Assembly (NCBI GenBank): GCA_030123565.1
Contig: CP126122.1
Coordinates: 3,734,800-3,798,799, forward strand
Direction: 5' to 3'
Source: Nitrospira sp.
GTDB lineage: Bacteria > Nitrospirota > Nitrospiria > Nitrospirales > Nitrospiraceae
DNA length: 64,000 nt
The position numbers and the translations under genes are program-made. How positions within the stretch are numbered: the stretch's first letter is position 1; each line of letters opens with the position of its first letter. Below the pieces are notes generated by a model that worked only from the letters and a program-made list of their open reading frames with translations, searched no databases and was not told the origin of the DNA. Below are positions 51,506 through 60,736 of the stretch, one piece after another.

Positions 51506-52691
51506 TATCGACGCCATGTTTGCGTCTGCCGCTGTCCTGGCCGACCCGTCGTTGGCGGGTAAGCCGGTCGCAGTCGGCGGTCCGCCGCCGCGCGGCATCA
51601 TCGCCGCCGCCAGCTATGCAGTCCGTCGTTATGGCGTGCGGTCCGCCATGCCGACCATCCAGGCCCTGCGACTCTGTCCCGACCTCATCCTCGTGCCGCC
51701 CGATCGACCGCTCTACTCTCGATTGCACCGTCAATTACAGGAAGTCACGGATCGATTTTTCCCGGAAACCGAATGGACGAGTATCGATGAATTTTATGCG
51801 GAGACGACCAGGCTGCAGACCCGCCATCCCGATCCGCAGGAGCTGGGGCTGGCCCTTAAAACCGACATTCACCTGACAACCGGCCTGACCTGCACCATTG
51901 CCCTGGCCTCCGGCAAAACCGTCGCAAAAATCGCCGCCGACACGCACAAGCCGGACGGGCTGGCGGTGATTGAGCCCGGTTCCGAAGCTTCGTTTCTCGC
52001 GCCGCTGCCGATCCGCTCGTTACCGGGCATCGGGCCCAAATCGGCCGAGGCAATCGAACGAATCGGGCTCCGTGCCATCGGCGAGCTGCTGGAACCTCGC
52101 TTCACAACCTCCTTGCTCCGCCTGTTCGGTACCGGCCTGACGGCGCTTCAGTCGCTTGCCCAAGGCCACGACAACGAGCCGGTGGTCGCAGATCGTGAAG
52201 CCAAGAGCGTAAGCCATGAGACGACCTTCGACCAGGACACCGACGACCCGGCCCTGCTGGAACCGATCGTCCATGGGTTTCTCGAACAGCTCACGCACGA
52301 CCTGCGACGGGAGGGCTTGGCCGCCGGCTCGTTCACCGTGAAGCTGAAGGACGCGCATTTCCACATCACCACGAGGCAGCGGAAATTCTCCACGCCCTTG
52401 AACTACGATCCGGACATGTGGCCCGACATCAGCCGGGCGTTGAAAGGCCTGCTGCAGCCGCGAACACGATATCGTCTCGTGGGCCTGGGCCTGTCGGACC
52501 TCGCCCCGGCGTCTGAGCCGCTCTTCGACCGGCGACAGCGAGACGCGGTGGCGGTGCTCGATCGATTGATCGAACGGCACGGCAAGGGCGTCGTCCGCTT
52601 GGGGGGTCTCCCCCAGGTTCGTGACGACCCTGCCAAACGGAGAGGCCGGCCAGGAGGCGTGAAGCCCGACGCGCGGGAAGAGGGGCATTGA
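51468..52691 (+). CDS. dinB: DNA polymerase IV-type (Y-family) polymerase
   Basis: A 407-residue translesion polymerase. Phe-Gly-Asp-Ile-Asp-Ala-Met-Phe-Ala-Ser is the first catalytic Asp region, and Ser-Ile-Asp-Glu-Phe-Tyr supplies the second acidic pair. Leu-Pro-Gly-Ile-Gly-Pro-Lys-Ser is the helix-hairpin-helix. The little-finger domain follows. The start at 51468 is set by the family N terminus; it overlaps the SprT-like gene. The motif I region lacks the usual His before the catalytic Asp. Confidence 0.88.
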   Translation: MSARWARQILFGDIDAMFASAAVLADPSLAGKPVAVGGPPPRGIIAAASYAVRRYGVRSAMPTIQALRLCPDLILVPPDRPLYSRLHRQLQEVTDRFFPETEWTSIDEFYAETTRLQTRHPDPQELGLALKTDIHLTTGLTCTIALASGKTVAKIAADTHKPDGLAVIEPGSEASFLAPLPIRSLPGIGPKSAEAIERIGLRAIGELLEPRFTTSLLRLFGTGLTALQSLAQGHDNEPVVADREAKSVSHETTFDQDTDDPALLEPIVHGFLEQLTHDLRREGLAAGSFTVKLKDAHFHITTRQRKFSTPLNYDPDMWPDISRALKGLLQPRTRYRLVGLGLSDLAPASEPLFDRRQRDAVAVLDRLIERHGKGVVRLGGLPQVRDDPAKRRGRPGGVKPDAREEGH

Positions 52692-52746
52692 TTCGCGGGG
52701 CGACCTCCCCCTAAGATGAGATTTTTTCGGATCGACGGCGGATTGT

Positions 52747-53229
52747 ATGAACAACAAAGTCATCGGGCGGGACCAGCTCGCGCCCTTGCTGGCGGAACAG
52801 CGTCGGCAGGGACGCAGGATCGTGTTCACGAACGGCTGTTTCGACCTGATGCACATCGGCCACACCCGCTATCTGCAGGCAGCCCGCAACCTCGGTGACC
52901 TGTTGGTGGTCGGCGTGAATTCCGACGACTCCGTGCGCGCCTTGAACAAGGGCACCGACCGCCCGATCGTGCCGGAGGCCCAGCGGGCCGAGGTCCTGGC
53001 CGCGCTGGCCTGCGTGGACCATGTGGTGATCTTCCCGGAACCGGACCCTGGTGCGCTGATCGCAACCATTCAACCGGATATTCTCGTCAAGGGCGGAGAC
53101 TGGTCCCTCGATCTGATCGTGGGACGGGAGACGGTCGAGGCCCGCGGCGGACTGGTGCAAACGATCCCTCTCGTTCCCGGCGTTTCGACGACCACGTTGG
53201 TGCAACGGATCCGCACCTCCACAGGCTAA
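52747..53229 (+). CDS. rfaE2: Heptose 1-phosphate adenylyltransferase
   Basis: A 160-residue nucleotidyltransferase that makes ADP-D-glycero-beta-D-manno-heptose, matching the C-terminal domain of E. coli HldE as a separate protein. Thr-Asn-Gly-Cys-Phe-Asp-Leu-Met-His-Ile-Gly-His is the HxGH-type nucleotide motif. Val-Lys-Gly-Gly-Asp-Trp is also typical. With gmhA at 49237 it provides two steps of the LPS heptose pathway. Confidence 0.9.
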   Translation: MNNKVIGRDQLAPLLAEQRRQGRRIVFTNGCFDLMHIGHTRYLQAARNLGDLLVVGVNSDDSVRALNKGTDRPIVPEAQRAEVLAALACVDHVVIFPEPDPGALIATIQPDILVKGGDWSLDLIVGRETVEARGGLVQTIPLVPGVSTTTLVQRIRTSTG

Positions 53230-53279
53230 CGACCAGATGATGACTCCCAAATTCGATGCCTCTGAACACTCGGAAAGCG

Positions 53280-53350
53280 CAGGATGGTCAAAAAGGCCGT
53301 CCAGCGCGGCCGCAGCGAGCGCAGAGCTGGCGGACTTTTTCACCATCCTG
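53280..53350. repeat. Family A palindromic repeat, short copy at the start of mfd
   Basis: CAGGATGG at 53280-53287 and CCATCCTG at 53343-53350 bound a 71-bp near-palindrome with Gly-Cys-rich arms GTCCAGC / GCTGGCGGAC. It lies inside the longest mfd frame but before the chosen start, which supports a later start. It could also affect mfd leader structure. Confidence 0.75.
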
Positions 53351-53361
53351 CTAAGGACATC

Positions 53362-56300
53362 GTGCCTCCCGTCACGCCAGCACACCTGAGCCAGTGGCTT
53401 ACACCCGTACTCGAATCCCTTCGTACAGGAACCAGTAAGCCCTGCCTCACGGGCCTGCATGGATCGACGGCCGGCTTCAGCCTCGCCCTCCTCACGCAGA
53501 ACACACCAAGTCGCCCCCTTGCCGAACGCAGCTGGCTGGTCGTCGCCAAGACCGATGACGATGCGGAACGCCTCTATCGCGATACGTTGTTTTATAGGAC
53601 CCTCTGCGGCCTCTCCGGCGACGATCTGGCACTCTTCCCGAAATGGGAGACGCTGCCCTACGAATCGACCGCTCCGCACATCGATCTGGTGGCCCGCCGC
53701 ATGCAGACGCTCAATCGCCTCTGCACGGCGGCTCGTACGGTGCTGTTCACCTCCATCCCGGCGCTGACGCAACGAGTCCTGCCGGCCCTGGTGTTCACCG
53801 ACGCGATCTTGCAGTTTCAGCCGAACGGCACCTTGGAACGGGAGACCCTGGTCTCCGGTCTGCTGCGTTTGGGCTATCGCAAGAGTTCCGTGGTGGAAAT
53901 TCCCGGCGAGTTCAGCATTCGCGGCGGGATCGTCGATATCTATTCCACCGCCTATCCCGACCCCCTGCGGGTGGAATTTCTCGGCGACACGATCGAATCA
54001 CTCCGGCTGTTCGACCCCTCCACCCAACAGTCCACCGACAGGATCAAGCAGGCCGTGGTGTTGCCGGCCCGCGAACTCATTCGTCCGGACGATGCGCCCG
54101 ATGCCCTCACCCCCTTGGCTGCGGACGCCGAATGGCACGCCCCGTCTGTCTATGGAACGATGGACAGCCTGCTCGACTATTTTCCTCAGCCGCCGGTGCT
54201 CGTCCTGGATCAACCGAATGCCCTCAAGGCCCACAACGCGGAATGTTGGCAGGCCGTCGAAGAGGGCTACCTCCGCCACGAAGATCGTTCGGACCCGAAT
54301 CCCTATCCGACTCCGGACCGACTGTACCTCACCTGGGATCAGATCCTTGCCGCCACCCAAGGGTATGCCGTCCTCGCGCTTGAGCCTGTGACCGAGCCGG
54401 ATCCTGGTTGGAACCCCGTTGTCGCCTGCCCGGCCCAAATCCCGGCCAGTGTGGGGCTCGGCCTGCGCGGCACCGCGTTCAGCCATACGCTGGAAGTCCT
54501 CGACCGCCTGCGCGAAAGCGGACCGGTCGTGTTGATCGCCCGCAGCCAGGGCCAAGTCGGCCGGCTGCTCGCCCTCTTCGGCGAACACGATCGGCCCGCC
54601 GCGGAATGGAAGCCCTCGGCGCTTTCGTCCACCACGACACAGAAGGCTCCGTTTTCGGTGTTGAACGGCGAGGTGTCGGCCGGGTTTCTCTCGTCCGATT
54701 TCCGCCTGGTGGTCCTGACCGAAGAAGAACTGTTCGCCAAGGGTGCCCGCCACAAACCCCCTCCTAAGAGCAAGGCTGCCACATTCCTCTCCTCGCTGGA
54801 GGATCTCAATATCGGCGACTTTGTCGTGCACGTGCAATACGGCATCGCCAAGTATCAGGGGTTGCGACGCCTCTCTGTTCAAGACTTCGACAGCGACTTC
54901 CTCGTCCTCGAATTCGCCGGGACGGACAAGCTCTATGTGCCGCTGGATCGACTGAATCAGGTCCAACGATATGCGGGGGCCGACGCCCATGTCCCCCGCC
55001 TGGATCGGCTGGGCGGCACCAGTTGGGCCAAGACGACCGCGCGGGTGAAAAAAGACATCGAAGAGATGGCGCAGGACCTTGTCGATCTCCACGCCAATCG
55101 GGAACTGGTCCATCGCACGTCCTACGGTAAGGACAGCCTGCTCTACCACGAGTTCGAGGCGGCCTTTGAATATGAAGAAACCCCCGATCAGCGACGGGCG
55201 ATCGAAGACATTACGAACGACATGGCTTCGACCAAGCCAATGGACCGCCTCGTCTGCGGCGACGTGGGATACGGTAAGACCGAGGTGGCGATGCGCGCCG
55301 CCTTCAAGGCGGTCGAAGAAAACCGCCAGGTCGCCGTCCTCGTGCCTACCACACTGCTTGCCCATCAGCATTACGATAATTTCGCCGAACGGTTTGCGCC
55401 CTTTCCCACCCGCGTCGCGCTGTTGTCCCGCTTCCAATCCCCCAAGGACACGAAGGCGATTCTGAAGGACACGGCGGCCGGGGTGGTGGACGTGCTCATC
55501 GGCACCCACCGCCTGCTGCAAAAAGACGTGCAGTTCCGCAACCTCGGCCTCGTCATCATCGACGAAGAACAGTGGTTCGGCGTGAAACATAAAGAGCGGT
55601 TGAAACAATTGCGCACGCAAGTCGATGTGTTGACCCTGACGGCGACGCCGATTCCGCGCACCCTGCAAATGACCATGGCGACCGTACGGGACCTCTCGAT
55701 CATCGATACGCCCCCGTCGGGACGCCTGGCGATCCGCACGCAAGTCCTGCGGTTCAGCGAGAAGGCCATCCGCGAAGCGATTCTCCGCGAACTCGGCCGC
55801 GGCGGCCAAACGTACTATGTCCACAATCGCGTGGAGACCATGGAGCGGACCGGCGCCTGGCTGCAGGAATTGGTCCCGGAAGCCCGCATCGTGATGGCGC
55901 ACGGCCAGATGGATTCTAAACCGCTGGAAGCCGTGATGCTGAAGTTCTTTCACCGGGAAGCCGATATTCTGGTGGCCTCCGCCATCATTCAATCCGGTCT
56001 GGACGTGCCGACCGCCAACACGATCATCGTCAATCGCGCCGATACGTTCGGACTTGCACAGCTCTACCAACTGCGCGGTCGTGTGGGACGTGGAGGCGAA
56101 CAGGCCTATGCCTACTTTCTGGTGCCGGACGAAGGCTCGCTCTCGGACGACGCACAGAAGCGGCTGACCGCCATCCAGCAGTTTACGGAGCTGGGATCGG
56201 GCTTCCGCATCGCCGCAGCGGACCTGGAAATCCGAGGCGCGGGCAATCTGCTCGGCAAGCAGCAGTCCGGTCACATCGCCGCGGTGGGGCTGGATCTCTA

Positions 56301-56811
56301 CCTGCAAATGGTGGAGCAGGCAGTGCAGCGCCTCAGGGGACAGGTCGTCGAGGAAGAGCCGGACCCCACATTGCGGCTGAGCGTCTCCGCCTATATCCCG
56401 GAAGACTACGTGGCGGACAGCCATCAACGGCTGTCGCTCTACAAGCGACTGTCTTCCTGCGGGCAACTCGGCGACCTGGCCATGATGCACGGGGAAATTG
56501 AAGACCGCTACGGCCATCCACCGGAACCGGTCGAGCGCCTGTTCGAACTGATGCAGATCCGGCTGCTGGCCAAACAGCTCCGGTTGAGTTCCGTCGTCGA
56601 ACGACCGCAGGCTGTCGTGATCACCTTCGACCCCAAGGCCACGGTGTCTGAAGCCGCCGTGCAGGCCTTGATGGACCGGTACAAGAAACGGCTACGCTTT
56701 CTATCGCCCCTGTCGTTCGAACTCCAGATGCCGCATGAAGACTGGAGTTTGGTCTTTCAAGAACTCAACGCAACCTTGCAAACCCTCCACGTCTGTGGTA
56801 CCAACACATAG
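53362..56811 (+). CDS. mfd: Transcription-repair coupling factor
   Basis: About 1149 residues, the usual Mfd length. It removes RNA polymerase stalled at lesions and recruits UvrA. Order: UvrB-like N terminus, RNA-polymerase-interaction domain (Val-Gln-Tyr-Gly-Ile-Ala-Lys-Tyr near 495), helicase core with Asp-Val-Gly-Tyr-Gly-Lys-Thr-Glu near 633, Asp-Glu-Glu-Gln near 733, Leu-Thr-Ala-Thr-Pro-Ile-Pro and Gln-Leu-Arg-Gly-Arg-Val-Gly-Arg, then the TRCF C terminus. The start GTG 53362 has AAGGA upstream; an earlier ATG lies in the palindromic repeat. Confidence 0.95.
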   Translation: MPPVTPAHLSQWLTPVLESLRTGTSKPCLTGLHGSTAGFSLALLTQNTPSRPLAERSWLVVAKTDDDAERLYRDTLFYRTLCGLSGDDLALFPKWETLPYESTAPHIDLVARRMQTLNRLCTAARTVLFTSIPALTQRVLPALVFTDAILQFQPNGTLERETLVSGLLRLGYRKSSVVEIPGEFSIRGGIVDIYSTAYPDPLRVEFLGDTIESLRLFDPSTQQSTDRIKQAVVLPARELIRPDDAPDALTPLAADAEWHAPSVYGTMDSLLDYFPQPPVLVLDQPNALKAHNAECWQAVEEGYLRHEDRSDPNPYPTPDRLYLTWDQILAATQGYAVLALEPVTEPDPGWNPVVACPAQIPASVGLGLRGTAFSHTLEVLDRLRESGPVVLIARSQGQVGRLLALFGEHDRPAAEWKPSALSSTTTQKAPFSVLNGEVSAGFLSSDFRLVVLTEEELFAKGARHKPPPKSKAATFLSSLEDLNIGDFVVHVQYGIAKYQGLRRLSVQDFDSDFLVLEFAGTDKLYVPLDRLNQVQRYAGADAHVPRLDRLGGTSWAKTTARVKKDIEEMAQDLVDLHANRELVHRTSYGKDSLLYHEFEAAFEYEETPDQRRAIEDITNDMASTKPMDRLVCGDVGYGKTEVAMRAAFKAVEENRQVAVLVPTTLLAHQHYDNFAERFAPFPTRVALLSRFQSPKDTKAILKDTAAGVVDVLIGTHRLLQKDVQFRNLGLVIIDEEQWFGVKHKERLKQLRTQVDVLTLTATPIPRTLQMTMATVRDLSIIDTPPSGRLAIRTQVLRFSEKAIREAILRELGRGGQTYYVHNRVETMERTGAWLQELVPEARIVMAHGQMDSKPLEAVMLKFFHREADILVASAIIQSGLDVPTANTIIVNRADTFGLAQLYQLRGRVGRGGEQAYAYFLVPDEGSLSDDAQKRLTAIQQFTELGSGFRIAAADLEIRGAGNLLGKQQSGHIAAVGLDLYLQMVEQAVQRLRGQVVEEEPDPTLRLSVSAYIPEDYVADSHQRLSLYKRLSSCGQLGDLAMMHGEIEDRYGHPPEPVERLFELMQIRLLAKQLRLSSVVERPQAVVITFDPKATVSEAAVQALMDRYKKRLRFLSPLSFELQMPHEDWSLVFQELNATLQTLHVCGTNT

Positions 56812-56865
56812 AGCCTACACAGCGGCTCGATCTGACTTTTCGCAGAGGATGTTCCTCCCGACCGC

Positions 56866-57762
56866 ATGACGTCACCGCCTAAGCCGCACAGTTCCGACTG
56901 GCGAGCAAGCCTGGCCTGGGCCGCACTGGGGCTCTGCGCCTTGGGATCGCTGGCAGGCTGCACCGAGCCTCCGCAGGAAGAGCCGGTGGTCGCCATGATC
57001 AACGGCCGCTCCATCACCCAGTCCGAGTTCGACATGCGTTGGGGAGACCTCTCGGAAGCCACGCGCGCCCGCTATGAGAAAGAAGGCGGAAAGCGCCGGT
57101 TCCTCGACGAACTGATCATGCGCGAGTTGTTGATGCAGGAGGCGCGCAAACAGGGGTTGGATCAGTCGGACGAGATCCGTGAAAAGACGCAGCGGTACCG
57201 TGAACAATTGATTCTGGATGAGTTGCTCAAGGACAAGATCAAGACGAAGGTCGAGGTCTCGAAAGAAGAGTTGGACGCCTACCTCGGCAAACATGCCAAT
57301 CAGCTCCTGGCCAATCCCAAGGTGCAGGTCTCGACCATGCTGTTGCCGAACATCTATGCGGCCAAAGATCTCAAGCGGCAGGTGGAGGCCGGCGGCAACT
57401 TCGCCCGATTCGCCCTTCGGTATTCGGTCGATGAACGGAGCCGCGCCAAGGGCGGCGACCTGGGCCCCTATCGCAAGGGCCTGTTGGAACCGGAGCTCGA
57501 TGCGGTGATCCCCACCCTGCATCCGGGAGCCATCAGCGACCCGATCAAAACGGACAAGGGTTATTATCTGCTGAAGGTGAGTCCTCTGGAACCGGAAATC
57601 CTCCAGGCGGACCAGGCCACCCGCGAACGGCTCCGGCAGGAATTGCTGGCCGAGAAACGCCGGAAACGGCTGGACGATATCTTCGCCGAACTCCGCTCCG
57701 GCGCGACGATCCGGATGGCGGACGCAGCCCGCTATGTGACCGATGAATCCGGCCGCCCCTGA
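56866..57762 (+). CDS. PPIC-type peptidyl-prolyl isomerase lipoprotein
   Basis: A 298-residue lipoprotein with a lipobox Leu-Ala-Gly-Cys near residue 32. A helical SurA-N-like region is followed by a parvulin domain: Gly-Gly-Asn-Phe-Ala, Tyr-Ser-Val-Asp, Gly-Gly-Asp-Leu-Gly. It is probably a PrsA/PpiD-type periplasmic foldase. It precedes a SurA-like gene by 89 bp, and the two likely form one transcription unit. Confidence 0.85.
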   Translation: MTSPPKPHSSDWRASLAWAALGLCALGSLAGCTEPPQEEPVVAMINGRSITQSEFDMRWGDLSEATRARYEKEGGKRRFLDELIMRELLMQEARKQGLDQSDEIREKTQRYREQLILDELLKDKIKTKVEVSKEELDAYLGKHANQLLANPKVQVSTMLLPNIYAAKDLKRQVEAGGNFARFALRYSVDERSRAKGGDLGPYRKGLLEPELDAVIPTLHPGAISDPIKTDKGYYLLKVSPLEPEILQADQATRERLRQELLAEKRRKRLDDIFAELRSGATIRMADAARYVTDESGRP

Positions 57763-57851
57763 TCGTCCGTCCATCCCGCTCCTGCGCCCCCTCCCGCTCA
57801 ACCCTGCGGTCTTTTTCGCCTCTTGAGCGCTCCCTTTCTGCACCCCCGATT

Positions 57852-58895
57852 GTGTACAATTCCACCAACTCCATGAAGGCCCAATCCATCGTCCCGACAA
57901 CAGGCCGCGCCACCCTACGATTCTTCCCCTGCTTCCGAGGGCGGGCGCCCCACACACCAAGCGGCAGACCGGCACTTGGTTGGCTGTTGCTGTGGTTGTG
58001 GCTGAGCCTCGTCCCGACCCTCCCTGGGGAAGCCGCGAAGCTGGAAGACCGCATCGTGGCGGTCGTCAACAAGGACCTCATCATGCTGTCGGAGCTGAAG
58101 CGCGACCTCCTGTCCGATCAAGAGCGACTCCGCAAACTCTACAAGGGAGAGGAACTGGAACGGCGCCTGAAAGCCGCCGAAGCGATGGCCGTGACGAAGA
58201 TGATCGAACGCAAACTGCAACTTCAGGCCGCCAAGAACAAGGGCCTGGATGTGTCCGACCAGGAAGTCGTGCAGGCGGTGGCGGAGATGAAGAAGCAGGG
58301 CGAACAGATCGACGGCGCCGATCCCAACACCGCCAGAAACGTCCGCGAGCAACTGACCTTGATGCGCGTCGTCGACCGGGAGGTCCGCGGCGTGATCATG
58401 GTGGCGGATTCGGAGATGAAACGGTACTATCAGGAGCACCAGGATCGTTTCGCCTACCCGGAGGAATATCAACTGAGCCAGATTCTGATCAAGCCGCGTA
58501 GCCCGGACGACCTCTCCGTCGCCCAGGGGCGGGCCGAGGCCCTGCTGGCGACCTTGAAACAGGGCGAATCGTTCGAGGAACTGGCCTTGCGGTTTTCCGA
58601 TGGGGCGGATGCCGCGCGCGGCGGACGATTGGGGTTGGTGCGTCAGGGCGAGTTGATTCCCGCGTTGGAACAGGCGCTGACCTCCCTGAAAATCGGAGAG
58701 ATCACCGGAATCGTGGAGACGCCGGAAGGGTTGCACATCGTGCGCGTCGACGATAAGAAACCGCGCCAGTTCCGCCCTTTCGAGCAGGTGAAGGCCGAAA
58801 TCCAGTCGCTCGTGTTTCAGCAAAAGACCGAGGACCAGTATCAGATCTGGATGGCCGACCTCAAAAACAAAGCTTACATCGAGATCAAGTTTTAA
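57852..58895 (+). CDS. SurA-like periplasmic chaperone with parvulin domain
   Basis: A 347-residue exported protein with a long N-terminal region before a signal-like helix (about residues 42-60). The chaperone domain starts Leu-Glu-Asp-Arg-Ile-Val-Ala-Val-Val-Asn-Lys, characteristic of SurA, and a single PPIC domain follows with Leu-Ile-Lys-Pro-Arg and Phe-Ser-Asp-Gly-Ala-Asp-Ala-Ala-Arg-Gly-Gly. E. coli SurA has two parvulin domains; this form has one. Internal starts (57873 and others) could shorten the leader. Confidence 0.85.
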   Translation: MYNSTNSMKAQSIVPTTGRATLRFFPCFRGRAPHTPSGRPALGWLLLWLWLSLVPTLPGEAAKLEDRIVAVVNKDLIMLSELKRDLLSDQERLRKLYKGEELERRLKAAEAMAVTKMIERKLQLQAAKNKGLDVSDQEVVQAVAEMKKQGEQIDGADPNTARNVREQLTLMRVVDREVRGVIMVADSEMKRYYQEHQDRFAYPEEYQLSQILIKPRSPDDLSVAQGRAEALLATLKQGESFEELALRFSDGADAARGGRLGLVRQGELIPALEQALTSLKIGEITGIVETPEGLHIVRVDDKKPRQFRPFEQVKAEIQSLVFQQKTEDQYQIWMADLKNKAYIEIKF

Positions 58896-59132
58896 CAGGA
58901 TGCTGAAAAAGTTCCGCCAGCAGCGTTCTCGCATTGCTCGGACCTTCAACGTACTGCCCATGGGACAAAAGCCTGTCCCGAGAGGGTCGGGGTGGGTGGG
59001 TAAGAACGTGATGCCTTGGCCCCAGACACTGCCGGCTCACCGTCTTGCCGGCGTCCACAGACGTGGCGCTCATTATTCTTCGCGCCGTGGACCTCGCTGC
59101 GGCCTTGCTGGACGGCCTTTTTGAGCATCCTG
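58896..59132. repeat. Family A palindromic repeat, long copy with extra centre
   Basis: CAGGATGC (58896-58903) begins directly after the SurA-like stop codon and GCATCCTG (59125-59132) closes the unit. Second arms AAAAAG / CTTTTT and CCAGCAG / CTGCTGG-type stems follow. At 237 bp it is longer than the other copies; the centre contains GGGACAAAAGCCTGTCCC and other unrelated sequence. It fills the gap to engB with no gene in 58896-59190. Confidence 0.7.
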
Positions 59133-59190
59133 CGGGAGTGTTATCCTGTTGTGTCTCACATGCGGGCTATCAAAGTTCTCACGTGCCCCA

Positions 59191-59805
59191 TTAGTTTTTT
59201 CGCAGCCTGTTAAACTGCGTGCGAATCTCGCCCCAGAGCGCGTCCCGTCCTTCGTGCGTTTCGGCCGAATACAACAGGATCGGCACCTCCTGGCTCAACC
59301 CGCAGGCGGTCCGCACGGCGGCGAGGCTGGCCTCCCGCTCGCTTTGTCGCAACTTGTCCGCTTTGGTGAGGACGATGATGAGACCGCACCCGAGGGACTG
59401 GACCCACTGCACCGTCGTCACGTCCTGCGGCATCCACACGCGCGCTTCGATCAACAGAATCACCGCCCCGAGCGTCTGACGTTGCGTGAGATATCGCTCG
59501 ATCAGCGGCCCCCATTGCGCCCGCGTACTTTTCGAGACCTTGGCATAGCCGTAGCCGGGCAGGTCCACCAGCGACAGCATGGAGAGGTGCGGGTCCGACG
59601 TACGGACGGTGAAGAAGTTCACGGCGCGCGTTTTTCCCGGCGTCTTGCTGACTTTGGCCAGCTTCTTTCGATGGAGCAGTGAATTGATCAGGGACGACTT
59701 CCCGACGTTCGATCGGCCGACGAAGGCGATCTCCGGCAACCGGTCCGCAGGAAACTGTTCTGGAGCTCCGCAACTTTTGATAAACTCGGCGCTGAGTAGT
59801 TTCAT
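59191..59805 (-). CDS. engB: Ribosome-biogenesis GTPase EngB/YihA
   Basis: A 204-residue GTPase. Gly-Arg-Ser-Asn-Val-Gly-Lys-Ser-Ser-Leu is the P-loop, Asp-Leu-Pro-Gly-Tyr-Gly-Tyr-Ala-Lys is the G3 region specific to this family, and Thr-Lys-Ala-Asp-Lys is G4. EngB is needed for 50S ribosome assembly. Length and motifs are standard. Confidence 0.95.
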   Translation of the reverse strand: MKLLSAEFIKSCGAPEQFPADRLPEIAFVGRSNVGKSSLINSLLHRKKLAKVSKTPGKTRAVNFFTVRTSDPHLSMLSLVDLPGYGYAKVSKSTRAQWGPLIERYLTQRQTLGAVILLIEARVWMPQDVTTVQWVQSLGCGLIIVLTKADKLRQSEREASLAAVRTACGLSQEVPILLYSAETHEGRDALWGEIRTQFNRLRKN

Positions 59806-59906
59806 CGTGATGGATCCCGAACCACCGTACAGAGCGTACCCTCACCGCCGGTGATCGGCACCGGTTCGGCGGGACAGCCTGTTCGCTCATAGATAGAGTG
59901 TAGGGA

Positions 59907-60692
59907 ATGCGCAAGTCAACCGGCAGTCTGTTCGGGCGGATGCTGTTCTGGCTGACCGTACTGATCGGTCTGCCGGCGGCAGCCTTGGCCTTGTATTGGC
60001 TGGCGACGCTGCCCGACGTGGCGCACCTCGCCACACACCACCCGACGGAGACGGCCCTGATGGAAGCGCGGCGGGCGCAGGCCAAGGAGCAGGGCCGCAA
60101 CCTGCGTACGCAATTCGTCTGGGTTCCGCTGACACGGATCGCTCCCGCGCTGCAACGGGCGGTCGTGGCGGCAGAGGATGCCTCGTTCTTCGCTCACGAA
60201 GGATTCGATTGGGAAGGCATCAAGGATGCCGCACTGTACAACCTGGAGGTCGGCGAGTTCAAACGAGGAGGAAGCACCATCACCCAGCAACTCGCGAAGA
60301 ATCTGTACCTCTCGTCGGAGCGTTCGCTCTTGCGAAAAGCCAGGGAAGCCTTGATCACCCGCTCCCTGGAACACCACTTGACGAAGGAACGGATCCTGGA
60401 ATTATATCTCAACGTCGCCGAGTGGGGGCAAGGGGTGTTCGGCGCCGAAGCGGCGTCGCGGCACCATTTCGGAAAATCGGCCAAGGACCTGACGATCGAC
60501 GAAGCGGCCCTGCTGGCGGCGATTCTGCCTTCACCGCGCCGATATGATCCCATCCGTCACACCGCCTACCTGAATCGACGGCAGCACCACATCATCCGCT
60601 GGCTTGAACGAGGCAACGGCCGACGCTCCGTTTCGCTCTCGACCAACCGGAACGTCTCAGACGCAGGGAACGCGTCGCTTCCTGAGAACTGA
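59907..60692 (+). CDS. mtgA: Monofunctional peptidoglycan glycosyltransferase
   Basis: A 261-residue enzyme with one N-terminal membrane helix (about residues 13-33). Ala-Glu-Asp-Ala-Ser-Phe-Phe-Ala-His-Glu-Gly is the catalytic Glu motif and Gly-Gly-Ser-Thr-Ile-Thr-Gln-Gln-Leu-Ala-Lys-Asn is the second signature, as in GT51 enzymes. It polymerises lipid II without a transpeptidase domain. Confidence 0.92.
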   Translation: MRKSTGSLFGRMLFWLTVLIGLPAAALALYWLATLPDVAHLATHHPTETALMEARRAQAKEQGRNLRTQFVWVPLTRIAPALQRAVVAAEDASFFAHEGFDWEGIKDAALYNLEVGEFKRGGSTITQQLAKNLYLSSERSLLRKAREALITRSLEHHLTKERILELYLNVAEWGQGVFGAEAASRHHFGKSAKDLTIDEAALLAAILPSPRRYDPIRHTAYLNRRQHHIIRWLERGNGRRSVSLSTNRNVSDAGNASLPEN

Positions 60693-60736
60693 ACAGGGAT
60701 CATCACGACGACCAGGCGAAAATCGGCGGACGGCTT

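Noticed and set aside
53998..56517. Long reverse-strand ORF of 839 codons opposite mfd
   Set aside because: It is antisense to a clear Mfd with intact motifs; its sequence is low-complexity His/Arg/Gly-rich, as expected from the shadow of a high-GC gene.
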